From Pseudomonas fluorescens (lineage in GTDB: Bacteria > Pseudomonadota > Gammaproteobacteria > Pseudomonadales > Pseudomonadaceae), in the NCBI RefSeq assembly GCF_001623525.1, contig NZ_CP015225.1, forward strand, positions 4,786,501 through 4,850,500: a DNA stretch of 64,000 nucleotides. Reading direction: 5' to 3'. Made by a program: the position numbers and the translations under genes. Positions within the stretch are counted from its first letter, which is position 1. The number at the start of each line of letters is the position of its first letter. The notes beneath the pieces were generated by a model. It made no database searches, had not been told where the DNA came from, and saw only the letters and a list, made by a program, of their open reading frames with translations. Positions 41,620 to 50,864 of the stretch are shown here, piece after piece.

Positions 41620-42951
41620 TCAATGGCTGGAAGGCTCCCCTGCTGGCAGCGGCTCCTTGCTGCGCCAGTGCGGCAGGGAGTTCCAGTAGCGCTGGCCCTT
41701 GGCATCGTCGTACATGCCTTCCCAGCGAGCGATGACCAGCACGGCCAGGGCGTTGCCGATGACGTTCAGCGCGGTACGGGCCATGTCCATGATGCGGTCC
41801 ACACCGGCAATGAAGGCCAGGCCTTCCAGCGGAATGCCCACGCTGCCCAAGGTCGCCAGCAGCACCACGAACGACACGCCCGGCACACCGGCGATGCCTT
41901 TGGAGGTGACCATCAAGGTCAGCACCAGCAGCAATTGCTGGCTGATGGACAGGTCAATGCCGTACAGCTGGGCGATGAAAATCGCCGCGATGCTCTGGTA
42001 CAGAGTCGAACCGTCGAGGTTGAACGAATAACCGGTGGGCACCACGAAGCTGCAGATGGCTTTCGGCGCGCCGTAGGCTTCCATCTTCTCGATCACGCGT
42101 GGCAGCACGGTTTCGGAACTGGCGGTGGAATAGGCCAGCACCAGCTCATCCTTGAAGATGCGCATCAGCTTGAGCACCGAGAAGCCGAACAGGCGGGCGA
42201 TCACACCCAGCACCACGAAGGCAAAGAAGGCGATGGCGACGTAAACCAGGATCACCAGTTTCGCCAGCGGCAGCAGCGAGGCGAAACCGAAGTTGGCGAC
42301 GGTCACCGCGATCAGGGCGAACACGCCGATGGGGGCGTATTGCATGATCATGTGGGTGACCTTGAACATGCTTTCCGACACGCCCTGGAACATTTTCACC
42401 AGCGGATCGCGCAGGTCCGATTGCAGGCTGGACAGGCCCAGGCCGAACAATACGGAGAAGAAAATGATCGGCAGCATCTCGCCACGCGCAACGGCGGCGA
42501 AGATGTTCGACGGGATCAGGTTGAGGATGGTCTGGATGAACGCATGTTCATGCTGGACTTCCGCGGCCGTGGCCTGGTACTTGGAGATATCCACCGTACC
42601 CAGGGTGCTCATGTCGATGCCGCTGCCCGGCTGGAAGAAGTTGGCCAGCAGCAGGCCGACGACGATGGCGATGGTGGTGACGACTTCGAAGTAAAGGATG
42701 GTCTTGAGACCGATGCGCCCGAGCTTCTTGGCATCACCAACCCCGGCAATGCCGACGATCAGCGAGGAAATCACGATCGGGATCACGATCATCTTGATCA
42801 GACGGATAAAGATATCGCCCGCCGGTTGCAGCACATTGCTGATCCACCAGGCCTTCTCGGCACTGAAATGGTTGAGCAGCGCGCCCAATGCAATCCCGAG
42901 CACCAGACCGATGAGGATCTGCCAGGCGAGGCTTAGTCGTGCCTTCTTCAT
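41620..42951 (-). CDS. gltP: Glutamate/aspartate:proton symporter GltP
   Basis: A 443-residue DAACS family carrier with eight membrane helices and two re-entrant loops. Family signatures are IKMIVIPIVISSLIVGIAGV, the serine-rich hairpin AYSTASSETVLPRVIEKMEA YG, VPTGYSFNLDGSTLYQSIAA (NMDG-type motif) and TSKGIAGVPGVSFVVLLATL with GVDRIMDMARTALNVIGNA. It takes up glutamate and aspartate with protons; C4-dicarboxylates are possible. The gene is followed by a terminator and preceded by a 700-base intergenic region. Confidence 0.95.
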   Translation of the reverse strand: MKKARLSLAWQILIGLVLGIALGALLNHFSAEKAWWISNVLQPAGDIFIRLIKMIVIPIVISSLIVGIAGVGDAKKLGRIGLKTILYFEVVTTIAIVVGLLLANFFQPGSGIDMSTLGTVDISKYQATAAEVQHEHAFIQTILNLIPSNIFAAVARGEMLPIIFFSVLFGLGLSSLQSDLRDPLVKMFQGVSESMFKVTHMIMQYAPIGVFALIAVTVANFGFASLLPLAKLVILVYVAIAFFAFVVLGVIARLFGFSVLKLMRIFKDELVLAYSTASSETVLPRVIEKMEAYGAPKAICSFVVPTGYSFNLDGSTLYQSIAAIFIAQLYGIDLSISQQLLLVLTLMVTSKGIAGVPGVSFVVLLATLGSVGIPLEGLAFIAGVDRIMDMARTALNVIGNALAVLVIARWEGMYDDAKGQRYWNSLPHWRSKEPLPAGEPSSH

Positions 42952-43376
42952 ATTGTTACCCTTACTTCAGTTGGACTCGGACAGTGGCGCGAATGGATCG
43001 TCGATGACGAAAAACACTCATGCCCCTGCCCCCGTATAAGGTCACCCCGAGCGCGTTAGCGGCTTACTGGCAGGCGAAAAAAGGCGCAACTATTGCGATG
43101 CAAGGGGGGCTCGTCTAATGCCATAAACGCCTACCCCATGCCGAATCGGCATGAGATTTTTCAAACGAAACCCGCCTTCCAAGCGGTTCGAATGCGACAT
43201 TTATGCAGGCATAAGTGCCGTGAACCGGCCGTTTCAGCGTAGCTGGGCTTTCTCTCGCAAGTGTGGGGAACCGATGAAACGGCAGCGACTCAAGACGCGG
43301 CCCATGGGAGAAATTACCTCGGTATTCTCCGATATACGGTTGGGCAAAGGGGGATAAATCGGCGGAAGGAGACAAA

Positions 43377-43511
43377 ATGCCGCATCGCCGAGGGACTTGC
43401 CGTGGCCAATCCACCCACCGCTCTGGCGCACGCATTTTGCGAACAAGAAGCTCTACGCAAGTTCGCCAAGCCGCGATGGCTTTGCGAACTTGCGTCGCAG
43501 CTTTTACCTGA
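43377..43511 (+). CDS. Possible small ORF (44 aa)
   Basis: AAGGAG at 43366-43371 sits 5 bases before ATG 43377, an unusually good ribosome-binding site for non-coding DNA. The 44-residue product (MPHRRGTCRGQSTHRSGARI ...) is very basic and unlike any family I know; its 3' third is the 18-pair hairpin at 43455-43495. Either a real small gene or chance within an RNA element. Confidence 0.25.
   Translation: MPHRRGTCRGQSTHRSGARILRTRSSTQVRQAAMALRTCVAAFT
43455..43495. other. Stable 18-base-pair hairpin
   Basis: ACGCAAGTTCGCCAAGCC (43455-43472) is complementary to GGCTTTGCGAACTTGCGT (43478-43495) at 17 of 18 positions with a 5-base loop. On the plus strand CGCAGCTTTTACC follows, so it could be a terminator of an unannotated plus-strand transcript; it is not a REP copy. 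Confidence 0.75.
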
Positions 43512-43654
43512 CCCGGCCCTTTCGCAAGCACCCCTTGTGCCCGTAGGTCACTCCGACTCTCATCAGTCAGAACGTCCCAGCCCCCTGGTCATGCACCGAC
43601 CCTCCTCGGGCTGTGCAGCAGAGAAAAGCAGGGCTGCTTTTCCCATTTTCAGAA

Positions 43655-44119
43655 TCAGTACCAGTTCGGATCTTTTTTCAGTTGTTCCATTAACAGTTTC
43701 TGCATACCTTCATCGGGCTTGCCGAGGAATCGGTAGTCGGCATGCCGCGTCGGGGACTTGTCGGCCGGCAGCCCCGCAGGGACTTCCACCAACATGGCAT
43801 AGGCTTCGTCCTTGTCGAAACTGAAGGCGACGATCAGGCGCTTGCTGCGACACGTAGCCTGGGTTTCACACAGCGGCCCCACCAAATACTTGTCGCCATC
43901 TTCTTCGACAGCATTCATCTGGTCCGAATCGCCCGTCAGGTTCATCACCCATTCGGGTAGACGTTCTTCTTTTTTCACGACGTGCTGCCAGGTCTCGCGA
44001 TATTGCGCGTCGGCCTCCAGCAACTGGTTGACGCGCATCTGCCCGTCATTGGCAGCCATTGCCATGGCACTGCCGCCCAGTAACAGGGCGGCGGCCAGTC
44101 CTTTGAATGAAACGCTCAT
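43655..44119 (-). CDS. ivy: Ivy family C-type lysozyme inhibitor
   Basis: A 154-residue periplasmic protein that plugs the active site of C-type lysozymes. Signal peptide MSVSFKGLAAALLLGGSAMA MAA, then VNQLLEADAQYRETWQHVVK, LPEWVMNLTGDSDQMNAVEE, DKYLVGPLCETQATCRSKRL and the end YRFLGKPDEGMQKLLMEQLK KDPNWY. The inhibitory loop of Ivy (CKPHDC in E. coli) corresponds to CETQATC: both cysteines are kept, but the inserted His is not, so affinity for vertebrate lysozyme may be lower. Downstream of the DUF1328 gene on the minus strand, with a terminator at 43624-43641. P. aeruginosa has the same gene beside algB. Confidence 0.93.
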   Translation of the reverse strand: MSVSFKGLAAALLLGGSAMAMAANDGQMRVNQLLEADAQYRETWQHVVKKEERLPEWVMNLTGDSDQMNAVEEDGDKYLVGPLCETQATCRSKRLIVAFSFDKDEAYAMLVEVPAGLPADKSPTRHADYRFLGKPDEGMQKLLMEQLKKDPNWY

Positions 44120-44121
44120 GG

Positions 44122-44307
<186 letters not shown>

Positions 44308-44366
44308 CTATTTAGTGAAGGTCTTGCGGTGATGGTTCCGGCGCAATGGACGACCGGTTCATCGGG

Positions 44367-44687
44367 TTAAAACACCCAGCGCTCTTCACGCGGCATGGCG
44401 CTCAATGGCTGGGCCTGGTCGACATCCATCATGCGCATTGAAGCGGACGCTTCTTCAAGGCTGCTGACGGCACTGAAATGGGTCTGTGGGGCACGGTGAA
44501 TCGACACCTGCGGCGCTTGGGGCTGTTGGCTCTGATACCAGAGCAACCATTGCTGGCCCGTTACGAGGGTGACCAGCAGCGCCAAGGCAGCCCATGCGCC
44601 CTGCTGGACGTGCAGGGAAGAGAGGCGCAATGGGGCGGCACTTTTGAAGTGGGCGGAGCCAAATTGAGTGACACTTTGACGATTCAT
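44367..44687 (-). CDS. Hypothetical single-helix membrane protein facing algB
   Basis: A 106-residue protein with one central hydrophobic helix (GAWAALALLVTLVTGQQWLLW) and a polar tail (SQQPQAPQVSIHRAPQTHFS ... REERWVF); likely anchored in the inner membrane with the tail outside. Family not known to me beyond Pseudomonas; it matches the position of PA5482 in P. aeruginosa. ATG 44687 is preferred over the longer frame (MGRNSR). A near-perfect sigma-54 promoter lies 71 bases upstream and the divergent neighbour is the NtrC-type regulator AlgB. Confidence 0.75.
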   Translation of the reverse strand: MNRQSVTQFGSAHFKSAAPLRLSSLHVQQGAWAALALLVTLVTGQQWLLWYQSQQPQAPQVSIHRAPQTHFSAVSSLEEASASMRMMDVDQAQPLSAMPREERWVF

Positions 44688-44757
44688 CCTGGAATTCCTC
44701 CCCACCCGAGTGCGGTGATCTGGTTGAGGCGCGCTACGCCACGTTGATCAGAGCATT

Positions 44758-44772
44758 GCAGTCGCCGTGCCA
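44758..44772 (-). promoter_or_regulatory. Sigma-54 (RpoN) promoter
   Basis: On the minus strand TGGCACG-GCGA-CTGC matches the RpoN consensus TGGCACG-N4-TTGC at all positions but one, with GG and GC at the required 10-base gap. Transcription would start near 44746 and run into the gene at 44687. AT-rich DNA upstream (44775-44825) could bind IHF and an activator. Confidence 0.78.
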
Positions 44773-45124
44773 GGATTTTTTGTTATATAAATACCTTTAA
44801 AATCAATAAGTTAATAAATAAATGCAACATGCCGGGAGCGCATCCTGCACGATGGCGCAGGCGTCGGTCGTGCGTATTGCACGAATCAGCAGGAAAAGAC
44901 GTTAGATTGTTTTTGAATTGGCTGTCAGACACAGCTGTCGGAATGAGCGATGCGAACCGTCCGAACCGGGCGATTCGTAAAAAAAGGAACTCAAATCAGG
45001 CTTTTAGGAGTCTGACGTCCACAGGGCCATTCTCGGTGAGTAATATCCCCTCAGAATCGACCATGCAACTTGCCCGATTTTTCTGACACTAACCAACATC
45101 ATTCATTAAAGGAGCGTAGGAAAA
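44773..45124. other. Intergenic control region between PA5482-like gene and algB
   Basis: No gene seen. An AT-rich block (TTTGTTATATAAATACCTTT to TTAATAAATAAATG, 44779-44823) lies just upstream of the sigma-54 promoter, where an enhancer-binding protein and IHF would act. The algB start has AAAGGAGCG at 45110-45118. Confidence 0.55.
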
Positions 45125-46471
<1,347 letters not shown>

Positions 46472-46481
46472 GCGACACCTT

Positions 46482-48272
46482 ATGAAACTGGCGATGAAGC
46501 TGCGCACACGACTGTTTCTCAGTATCTCGGCCCTGATCACCGTGGCCCTGCTGGGATTGGTGCTTGGCCTGGTCAGTGTGATGCAGATGGCCAATACCCA
46601 GGAACAATCGGTACGCGACAACTTCATCCTGCTGGACCTGGGCCTCAAGCTGCGCCAGACGCTCGGCGATCAGTTGATGATCATGCTCGACGACAAGCCC
46701 GACCTGGCTATGCTGGAGGCCTCCAAGCAGCAATACCTGGCGCTGATCGACGAAGGCATCGCCCACGAACAAGGCCTGGACGAAGCGGCAGTCAGCTTCA
46801 GCAGGGCCAAGGCCGACTACATTGAGTTTTTTGAAGCCTTCACCGCGTCTCGCCAGCAGCCGAGCCAGCTCGCGAACATCAAGGACCTCACCGAAAAATT
46901 CAATGTGCTGCGCAATGGACTGATCGAGGGCTATCGCCGGGCCCTGACCAACATCAGTGAAACCCAGGACCGCGCCCGAGAGCGCGCGATGTGGATTTCC
47001 GGACTGCTGGGGTTGGTGGGGTTTGCGGTGCTGATCATCGGGTTTATCACGGCCCATGGCATTGCCCGGCGTTTCGGCGCGCCGATCGAGGTACTGGCCG
47101 CGGCGGCGGACGACATCGGCCAAGGCAATTTCGAGGTCACGCTACCCGTGTCCTCAGCCGCTGAGTTGAATCTCCTGACCCGTCGCTTCGGGGTCATGGC
47201 CGAGGCCTTGCGTGAGCATCAGGCCACCAACGTCGATGAGCTGCTCGCCGGTCAGCAACGTTTGCAAGCCGTGCTCGACAGCATCGACGACGGCTTGCTG
47301 ATGATCGACCGCAAAGGTCAGCTGGAGCACCTCAACCCGGTGGCCCAGCGTCAATTGGGCTGGGATGAGGAACGCCTCGGCCAAGGACTGGGCGAGGCGC
47401 TGGGACGCCTTGAACTGGATGAAGAATTGCACCTGGTGCTGCGCGGTGGAAGCCTGGAGCGCGCGCCGGAAGACCTGAGCGTCGAAGTGGATGGCGAGTC
47501 GCGGGTGCTCACCTACAGCCTCACCCCGGTCAGCCATACCCAGGGCCACATTCTCGGCGCGGTCATGGTGCTGCATGACGTCACCGAGCAGCGCGCCTTC
47601 GAACGGGTGCGCAGCGAGTTCGTCTTGCGTGCCTCCCATGAGCTGCGCACGCCCGTGACGGGCATGCACATGGCCTTCGGCCTGTTACAGGAGCGCCTGC
47701 ATTTTTCAGAAGAGTCGCGCGAAGCCGACCTGCTCAACACCGTCACAGAAGAAATGCAGCGACTGATGCAGCTCATCAATGACCTGCTGAACTTCTCTCG
47801 CTACCAGAACGGCCTGCAGAAGCTGACCCTGGCGCCTTGCTCCATCGACGATCTGCTGGAAGCGGCCCGGCTGCGATTTGCCGAGCAGGCCCAAACCAAG
47901 GGTATCGAGCTGCTCGTGGCGATCCAGGGCCCGCTCCCGCGCCTGCATGCCGACGCTGCGCAACTGGATCGCGTGCTCGATAACCTGATCGATAACGCCA
48001 TGCGCCACACCGCCGAAAACGGCCAGATCCGCTTGCAGGCCCGACGTCATGGCGAGCGGGTGATCATCAGCGTCGAAGACAACGGTGAAGGCATTGCCTA
48101 CGGCCAGCAGGGACGGATCTTCGAACCTTTCGTCCAGGTCGGACGCAAGAAGGGGGGGGCGGGCCTCGGCTTGGCGCTGTGCAAGGAGATCGTCCAGCTC
48201 CACGGCGGGCGCATGGGCGTTTATTCAAGGCCGGGGCAGGGCACACAGTTCTACATGGCGCTGGCAGTCTGA
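46482..48272 (+). CDS. kinB: Sensor histidine kinase/phosphatase KinB
   Basis: A 596-residue inner-membrane kinase partner of AlgB. Two helices (LFLSISALITVALLGLVLGL near the start and SGLLGLVGFAVLIIGFITAH at about 165-185) enclose a helical periplasmic sensor; then HAMP, a PAS domain (LDSIDDGLLMIDRKGQLEHL), HisKA with RASHELRTPVTGMHMAFGLL and the HATPase with LDNLIDNAMRHT, EDNGEGIAYGQQGRIFEPF and GGAGLGLALCKEIVQ. In P. aeruginosa KinB mainly dephosphorylates AlgB and restrains alginate production. ATG 46482 is chosen; ATG 46494 is possible. Confidence 0.96.
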   Translation: MKLAMKLRTRLFLSISALITVALLGLVLGLVSVMQMANTQEQSVRDNFILLDLGLKLRQTLGDQLMIMLDDKPDLAMLEASKQQYLALIDEGIAHEQGLDEAAVSFSRAKADYIEFFEAFTASRQQPSQLANIKDLTEKFNVLRNGLIEGYRRALTNISETQDRARERAMWISGLLGLVGFAVLIIGFITAHGIARRFGAPIEVLAAAADDIGQGNFEVTLPVSSAAELNLLTRRFGVMAEALREHQATNVDELLAGQQRLQAVLDSIDDGLLMIDRKGQLEHLNPVAQRQLGWDEERLGQGLGEALGRLELDEELHLVLRGGSLERAPEDLSVEVDGESRVLTYSLTPVSHTQGHILGAVMVLHDVTEQRAFERVRSEFVLRASHELRTPVTGMHMAFGLLQERLHFSEESREADLLNTVTEEMQRLMQLINDLLNFSRYQNGLQKLTLAPCSIDDLLEAARLRFAEQAQTKGIELLVAIQGPLPRLHADAAQLDRVLDNLIDNAMRHTAENGQIRLQARRHGERVIISVEDNGEGIAYGQQGRIFEPFVQVGRKKGGAGLGLALCKEIVQLHGGRMGVYSRPGQGTQFYMALAV

Positions 48273-48291
48273 GCTCATGGCCTGAGGCGAC

Positions 48292-49908
48292 TCAGGCTTC
48301 GTCATCAAGGCGCCGACCACGCAGGCGCCGGCCACGGGTAATCAGTTCAATGAGCTGAACCGCGCTGAGGGCATGGGCGAACAGCCAGCCCTGGCCGAAC
48401 CTCACCCCTTCGCTGCTCAAATAGGAAGCCTGGGCTTCATGCTCGATGCCTTCGGCTATCACCTTGAGTTGCAGCGCATGGGCCATGCGAATGATATGCG
48501 GGGCCACGCCGCTGCTGGCGGCATCGTGGCCCAAGGCGTCGATGAAGGCCTTGTCGATTTTCAGGCAGTCCACCGGCAGGGTTTGCAGGTAGGCCAGGCT
48601 GCAATAACCGGTGCCGAAATCGTCGATCAACACCTGATGCCCGACGTCGCGCAGCGATTGCAGGTTATCCCGGGCGACCAACACATCGACCAGCCCACGC
48701 TCGGTCACTTCGAAGGCAATCTGGTGCGCCGACACGCGATGCAGCGCCAGCAGGCGGGCGATCACTTCGCCAATACGCGGCACCATCACATCGCAGGCCG
48801 CCAGATTCACCGAGATATACAGCTGCGGATTGGCCCGCAACAGCTGACCCAATTGATCGAACAGCCGCTGCAGCACGAAATCGGTGATCTGACGGATCTG
48901 CCCCGTGTTCTCGGCCATCGGGATAAACAGGTCCGGGCTGGTCAGGGTGCCGTCCGGTCGTCGCCAGCGCAGCAAGGCCTCCGCCCCGACACAGTTACGG
49001 CTGCTCAGGTCGAAAATAGGCTGGTAAAGCACCTGCAATTCACCACGCCGGATAGCCCCATGCAGTTCGGCGTCCATGGACTGGCGCTGACGCGCCAGCA
49101 GAAACACCTGGAAACCAATCCCCAAGCCCAGCATCAAGCTGATGGGCAGCATCCACCAGGCATTGGCCGGCACCTTAAAACCGTTGCGCTGGGCGATAAG
49201 CACCAGTTGATAGACCGGGCTTTCGGTCGGCATCCGATAGATCAACCGGTTCTGCGTCACTTGCAAGGCATTGTGGCTTTTCGGTGGCCAAGGTTCGACC
49301 GGCGGCCAGTGTTGGTCCATCCCGAGCACGGGAATGGCCCGTTTACCGTTATCCAGGACAACCAGCAGGCTGCTGCCCGGTGGTAAATCGACCACATCGG
49401 TCAAATGCCCGCGGGACGTGGCCACCCGAAAGTTGCCGCGGCCCAGCATCAATGCGGCGCGGTCTTCGTCAGGCTCGGTGGTGGTGTTGAGCCAGTAATT
49501 GTAGGTCGGCCCGCGGATGTCGGGCGGGCGGGTCACTGACAAGCCGCCCTGGCGTGGACGATTGGAGCAGACGCCGCTGCCATCGATATACGCCGCCTCG
49601 TAGACAAAACGGTAGTTGAAGCTGACCTGTCGCAATGTGGCGATCATGTCGTCGTTGCATCCGCGCAACGGCTGGTTTTGCAAGTCGTCGAGGCTTTCAC
49701 GCAATTGCCCGAAAAGCTGTTCCAGGCGCTGCAGAAAGCGCTCGCCCTGGGCATTCATCTGGTCGCTTTCGCGCTGCTGGATCTGCTGCACGACCACGAA
49801 CAGACTCCCCGCCAGCAGCAGGACGGTACTTAGGGCAGTTGCCACCATCGCTAGGAAAACGGGGCGATGGAGCCAGCTGTGTAGGGTTTCGCGGGGGGCC
49901 GTCATCAT
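48292..49908 (-). CDS. CSS-motif EAL domain c-di-GMP phosphodiesterase
   Basis: A 538-residue inner-membrane enzyme. An N-terminal helix (FLAMVATALSTVLLLAGSLF) and a second at about 235-255 enclose a periplasmic CSS domain with two Cys (RGCNDDMIATLR, GVCSNRP), as in PdeB/YjcC-type sensors whose activity follows the periplasmic disulfide state. The EAL domain is complete: GAEALLRWRRPDG, NLAACDV, EVTERGLVD, IDDFGTGYCSLAYLQ, LKIDKAFID and VIAEGIEHEAQ, so it should hydrolyse c-di-GMP. Convergent with kinB. DsbA, which makes such disulfides, is encoded 4 kb away. ATG 49908 (or 49905) fits best; TTG 49929 is the upstream limit. Confidence 0.92.
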   Translation of the reverse strand: MMTAPRETLHSWLHRPVFLAMVATALSTVLLLAGSLFVVVQQIQQRESDQMNAQGERFLQRLEQLFGQLRESLDDLQNQPLRGCNDDMIATLRQVSFNYRFVYEAAYIDGSGVCSNRPRQGGLSVTRPPDIRGPTYNYWLNTTTEPDEDRAALMLGRGNFRVATSRGHLTDVVDLPPGSSLLVVLDNGKRAIPVLGMDQHWPPVEPWPPKSHNALQVTQNRLIYRMPTESPVYQLVLIAQRNGFKVPANAWWMLPISLMLGLGIGFQVFLLARQRQSMDAELHGAIRRGELQVLYQPIFDLSSRNCVGAEALLRWRRPDGTLTSPDLFIPMAENTGQIRQITDFVLQRLFDQLGQLLRANPQLYISVNLAACDVMVPRIGEVIARLLALHRVSAHQIAFEVTERGLVDVLVARDNLQSLRDVGHQVLIDDFGTGYCSLAYLQTLPVDCLKIDKAFIDALGHDAASSGVAPHIIRMAHALQLKVIAEGIEHEAQASYLSSEGVRFGQGWLFAHALSAVQLIELITRGRRLRGRRLDDEA

Positions 49909-49980
49909 GGGTAATCCGAAAGTTACCAATGAGTTATAGCTTCTGATTTGGATTTGGCCCGATTCGTCAGACGGGCGTCA

Positions 49981-50760
49981 TTATTTTGTCTGGTTGAGCA
50001 CCTGCAGAATCGCCGCGCTTTGCGCATCCGGCGTGCCATCGAAGCGGGTCGGACGGTAGTGCATCTGGAAGGCGGCCAGCACATGGTGGGTGGCCACGTC
50101 CCACTCGCCGGTCTGCGGCGTCGGGTAGCCCAGGCGGGCCAGCTCGGCCTGGAACCAACCGGCAGGCGGCAGCTGCGGCGTGAAGACGGCCTGCTGGCGG
50201 GCGACGGCCTGTTCGTCTGGCCAGACTCCTAAACCCGCTTGCGCCAGGCGCTTCCAAGGGAACAGCGGGCCCGGATCGAGTTTGCGCAGGGGCGCGATGT
50301 CGCTGTGACCGATGATGCTGCGCGGGTTGATGCCGTTGCGCTGGATGATGTCCTTGAGCAATACGATCAAGGCCTGGACCTGGGCTTCGCTGTAGGGATA
50401 CCAGAGGCGCCCGGTAGGCGTGTCGACAAAACCCGGATTGACGATTTCGATGCCGATGGAACTGGAATTGAGCCAGGTCCGGCCTTCCCATTCACTTTCC
50501 CCGGCATGCCAGGCGCGTTGGCTTTCATCCACCAGTTTGTAAATGGTCGCGCCTTTATCGTCGCCGATCAGGTAATGGGCACTGACTTCGCCATGGGTCA
50601 GCAGGGCCAGCGAGCGCTCCAGGGAAGCCGAGGTGTAATGCACCACCACGAATTGGATACGGTTGTCATGGTTGACGGAAGGATGACGGGTGTCGAGTCG
50701 CGGGCCACTGGCGCAGCCGGCCAGGATAAATAAAGAAACAATGAGCGAGAAAAATTTCAT
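49981..50760 (-). CDS. N-acetylmuramoyl-L-alanine amidase AmpDh2 (lipoprotein)
   Basis: A 259-residue envelope amidase cutting the bond between MurNAc and L-Ala in peptidoglycan or its turnover products. Lipoprotein signal MKFFSLIVSLFILAGC (lipobox LAGC). Amidase_2 domain with zinc ligands in FVVVHYTS and IIGHSDIAPLRKLDPGPLFP, and the Glu in SIGIEIVNPG. C-terminal PG_binding_1 domain (LGYPTPQTGEWDVATHHVLA AFQMHYRP). This matches P. aeruginosa AmpDh2, an outer-membrane-linked AmpD homologue. ATG 50760 is required by the signal peptide though the ribosome-binding site is weak. Confidence 0.92.
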   Translation of the reverse strand: MKFFSLIVSLFILAGCASGPRLDTRHPSVNHDNRIQFVVVHYTSASLERSLALLTHGEVSAHYLIGDDKGATIYKLVDESQRAWHAGESEWEGRTWLNSSSIGIEIVNPGFVDTPTGRLWYPYSEAQVQALIVLLKDIIQRNGINPRSIIGHSDIAPLRKLDPGPLFPWKRLAQAGLGVWPDEQAVARQQAVFTPQLPPAGWFQAELARLGYPTPQTGEWDVATHHVLAAFQMHYRPTRFDGTPDAQSAAILQVLNQTK

Positions 50761-50864
50761 GGCGGAAGGCAATACGCACTGGGAGTAATGCAACAGTGTA
50801 ACGTATCGCCTCGCGATGATCCGGTGCGCGCGGCGATATTAAACAAATTGGAACAATTAGCCCC

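Larger units (their letters stand above)
42952..43654. other. 703-base region without a firm gene
   Basis: The right end holds the gltP promoter area. Structure is plentiful: a palindrome CATGCCGA/TCGGCATG at 43137-43153 followed by ATTTTT on the plus strand, a very stable hairpin at 43455-43495, and the ivy terminator AAAAGCAG/CTGCTTTT at 43624-43641. A 44-codon ORF with a strong ribosome-binding site runs 43377-43511. A small RNA is possible. Confidence 0.6.

Noticed and set aside
43115..43824. ORFs of 138 and 187 codons across the gltP-ivy gap
   Set aside because: They overlap ivy or lack start signals and family patterns; antisense/open-frame artefacts.
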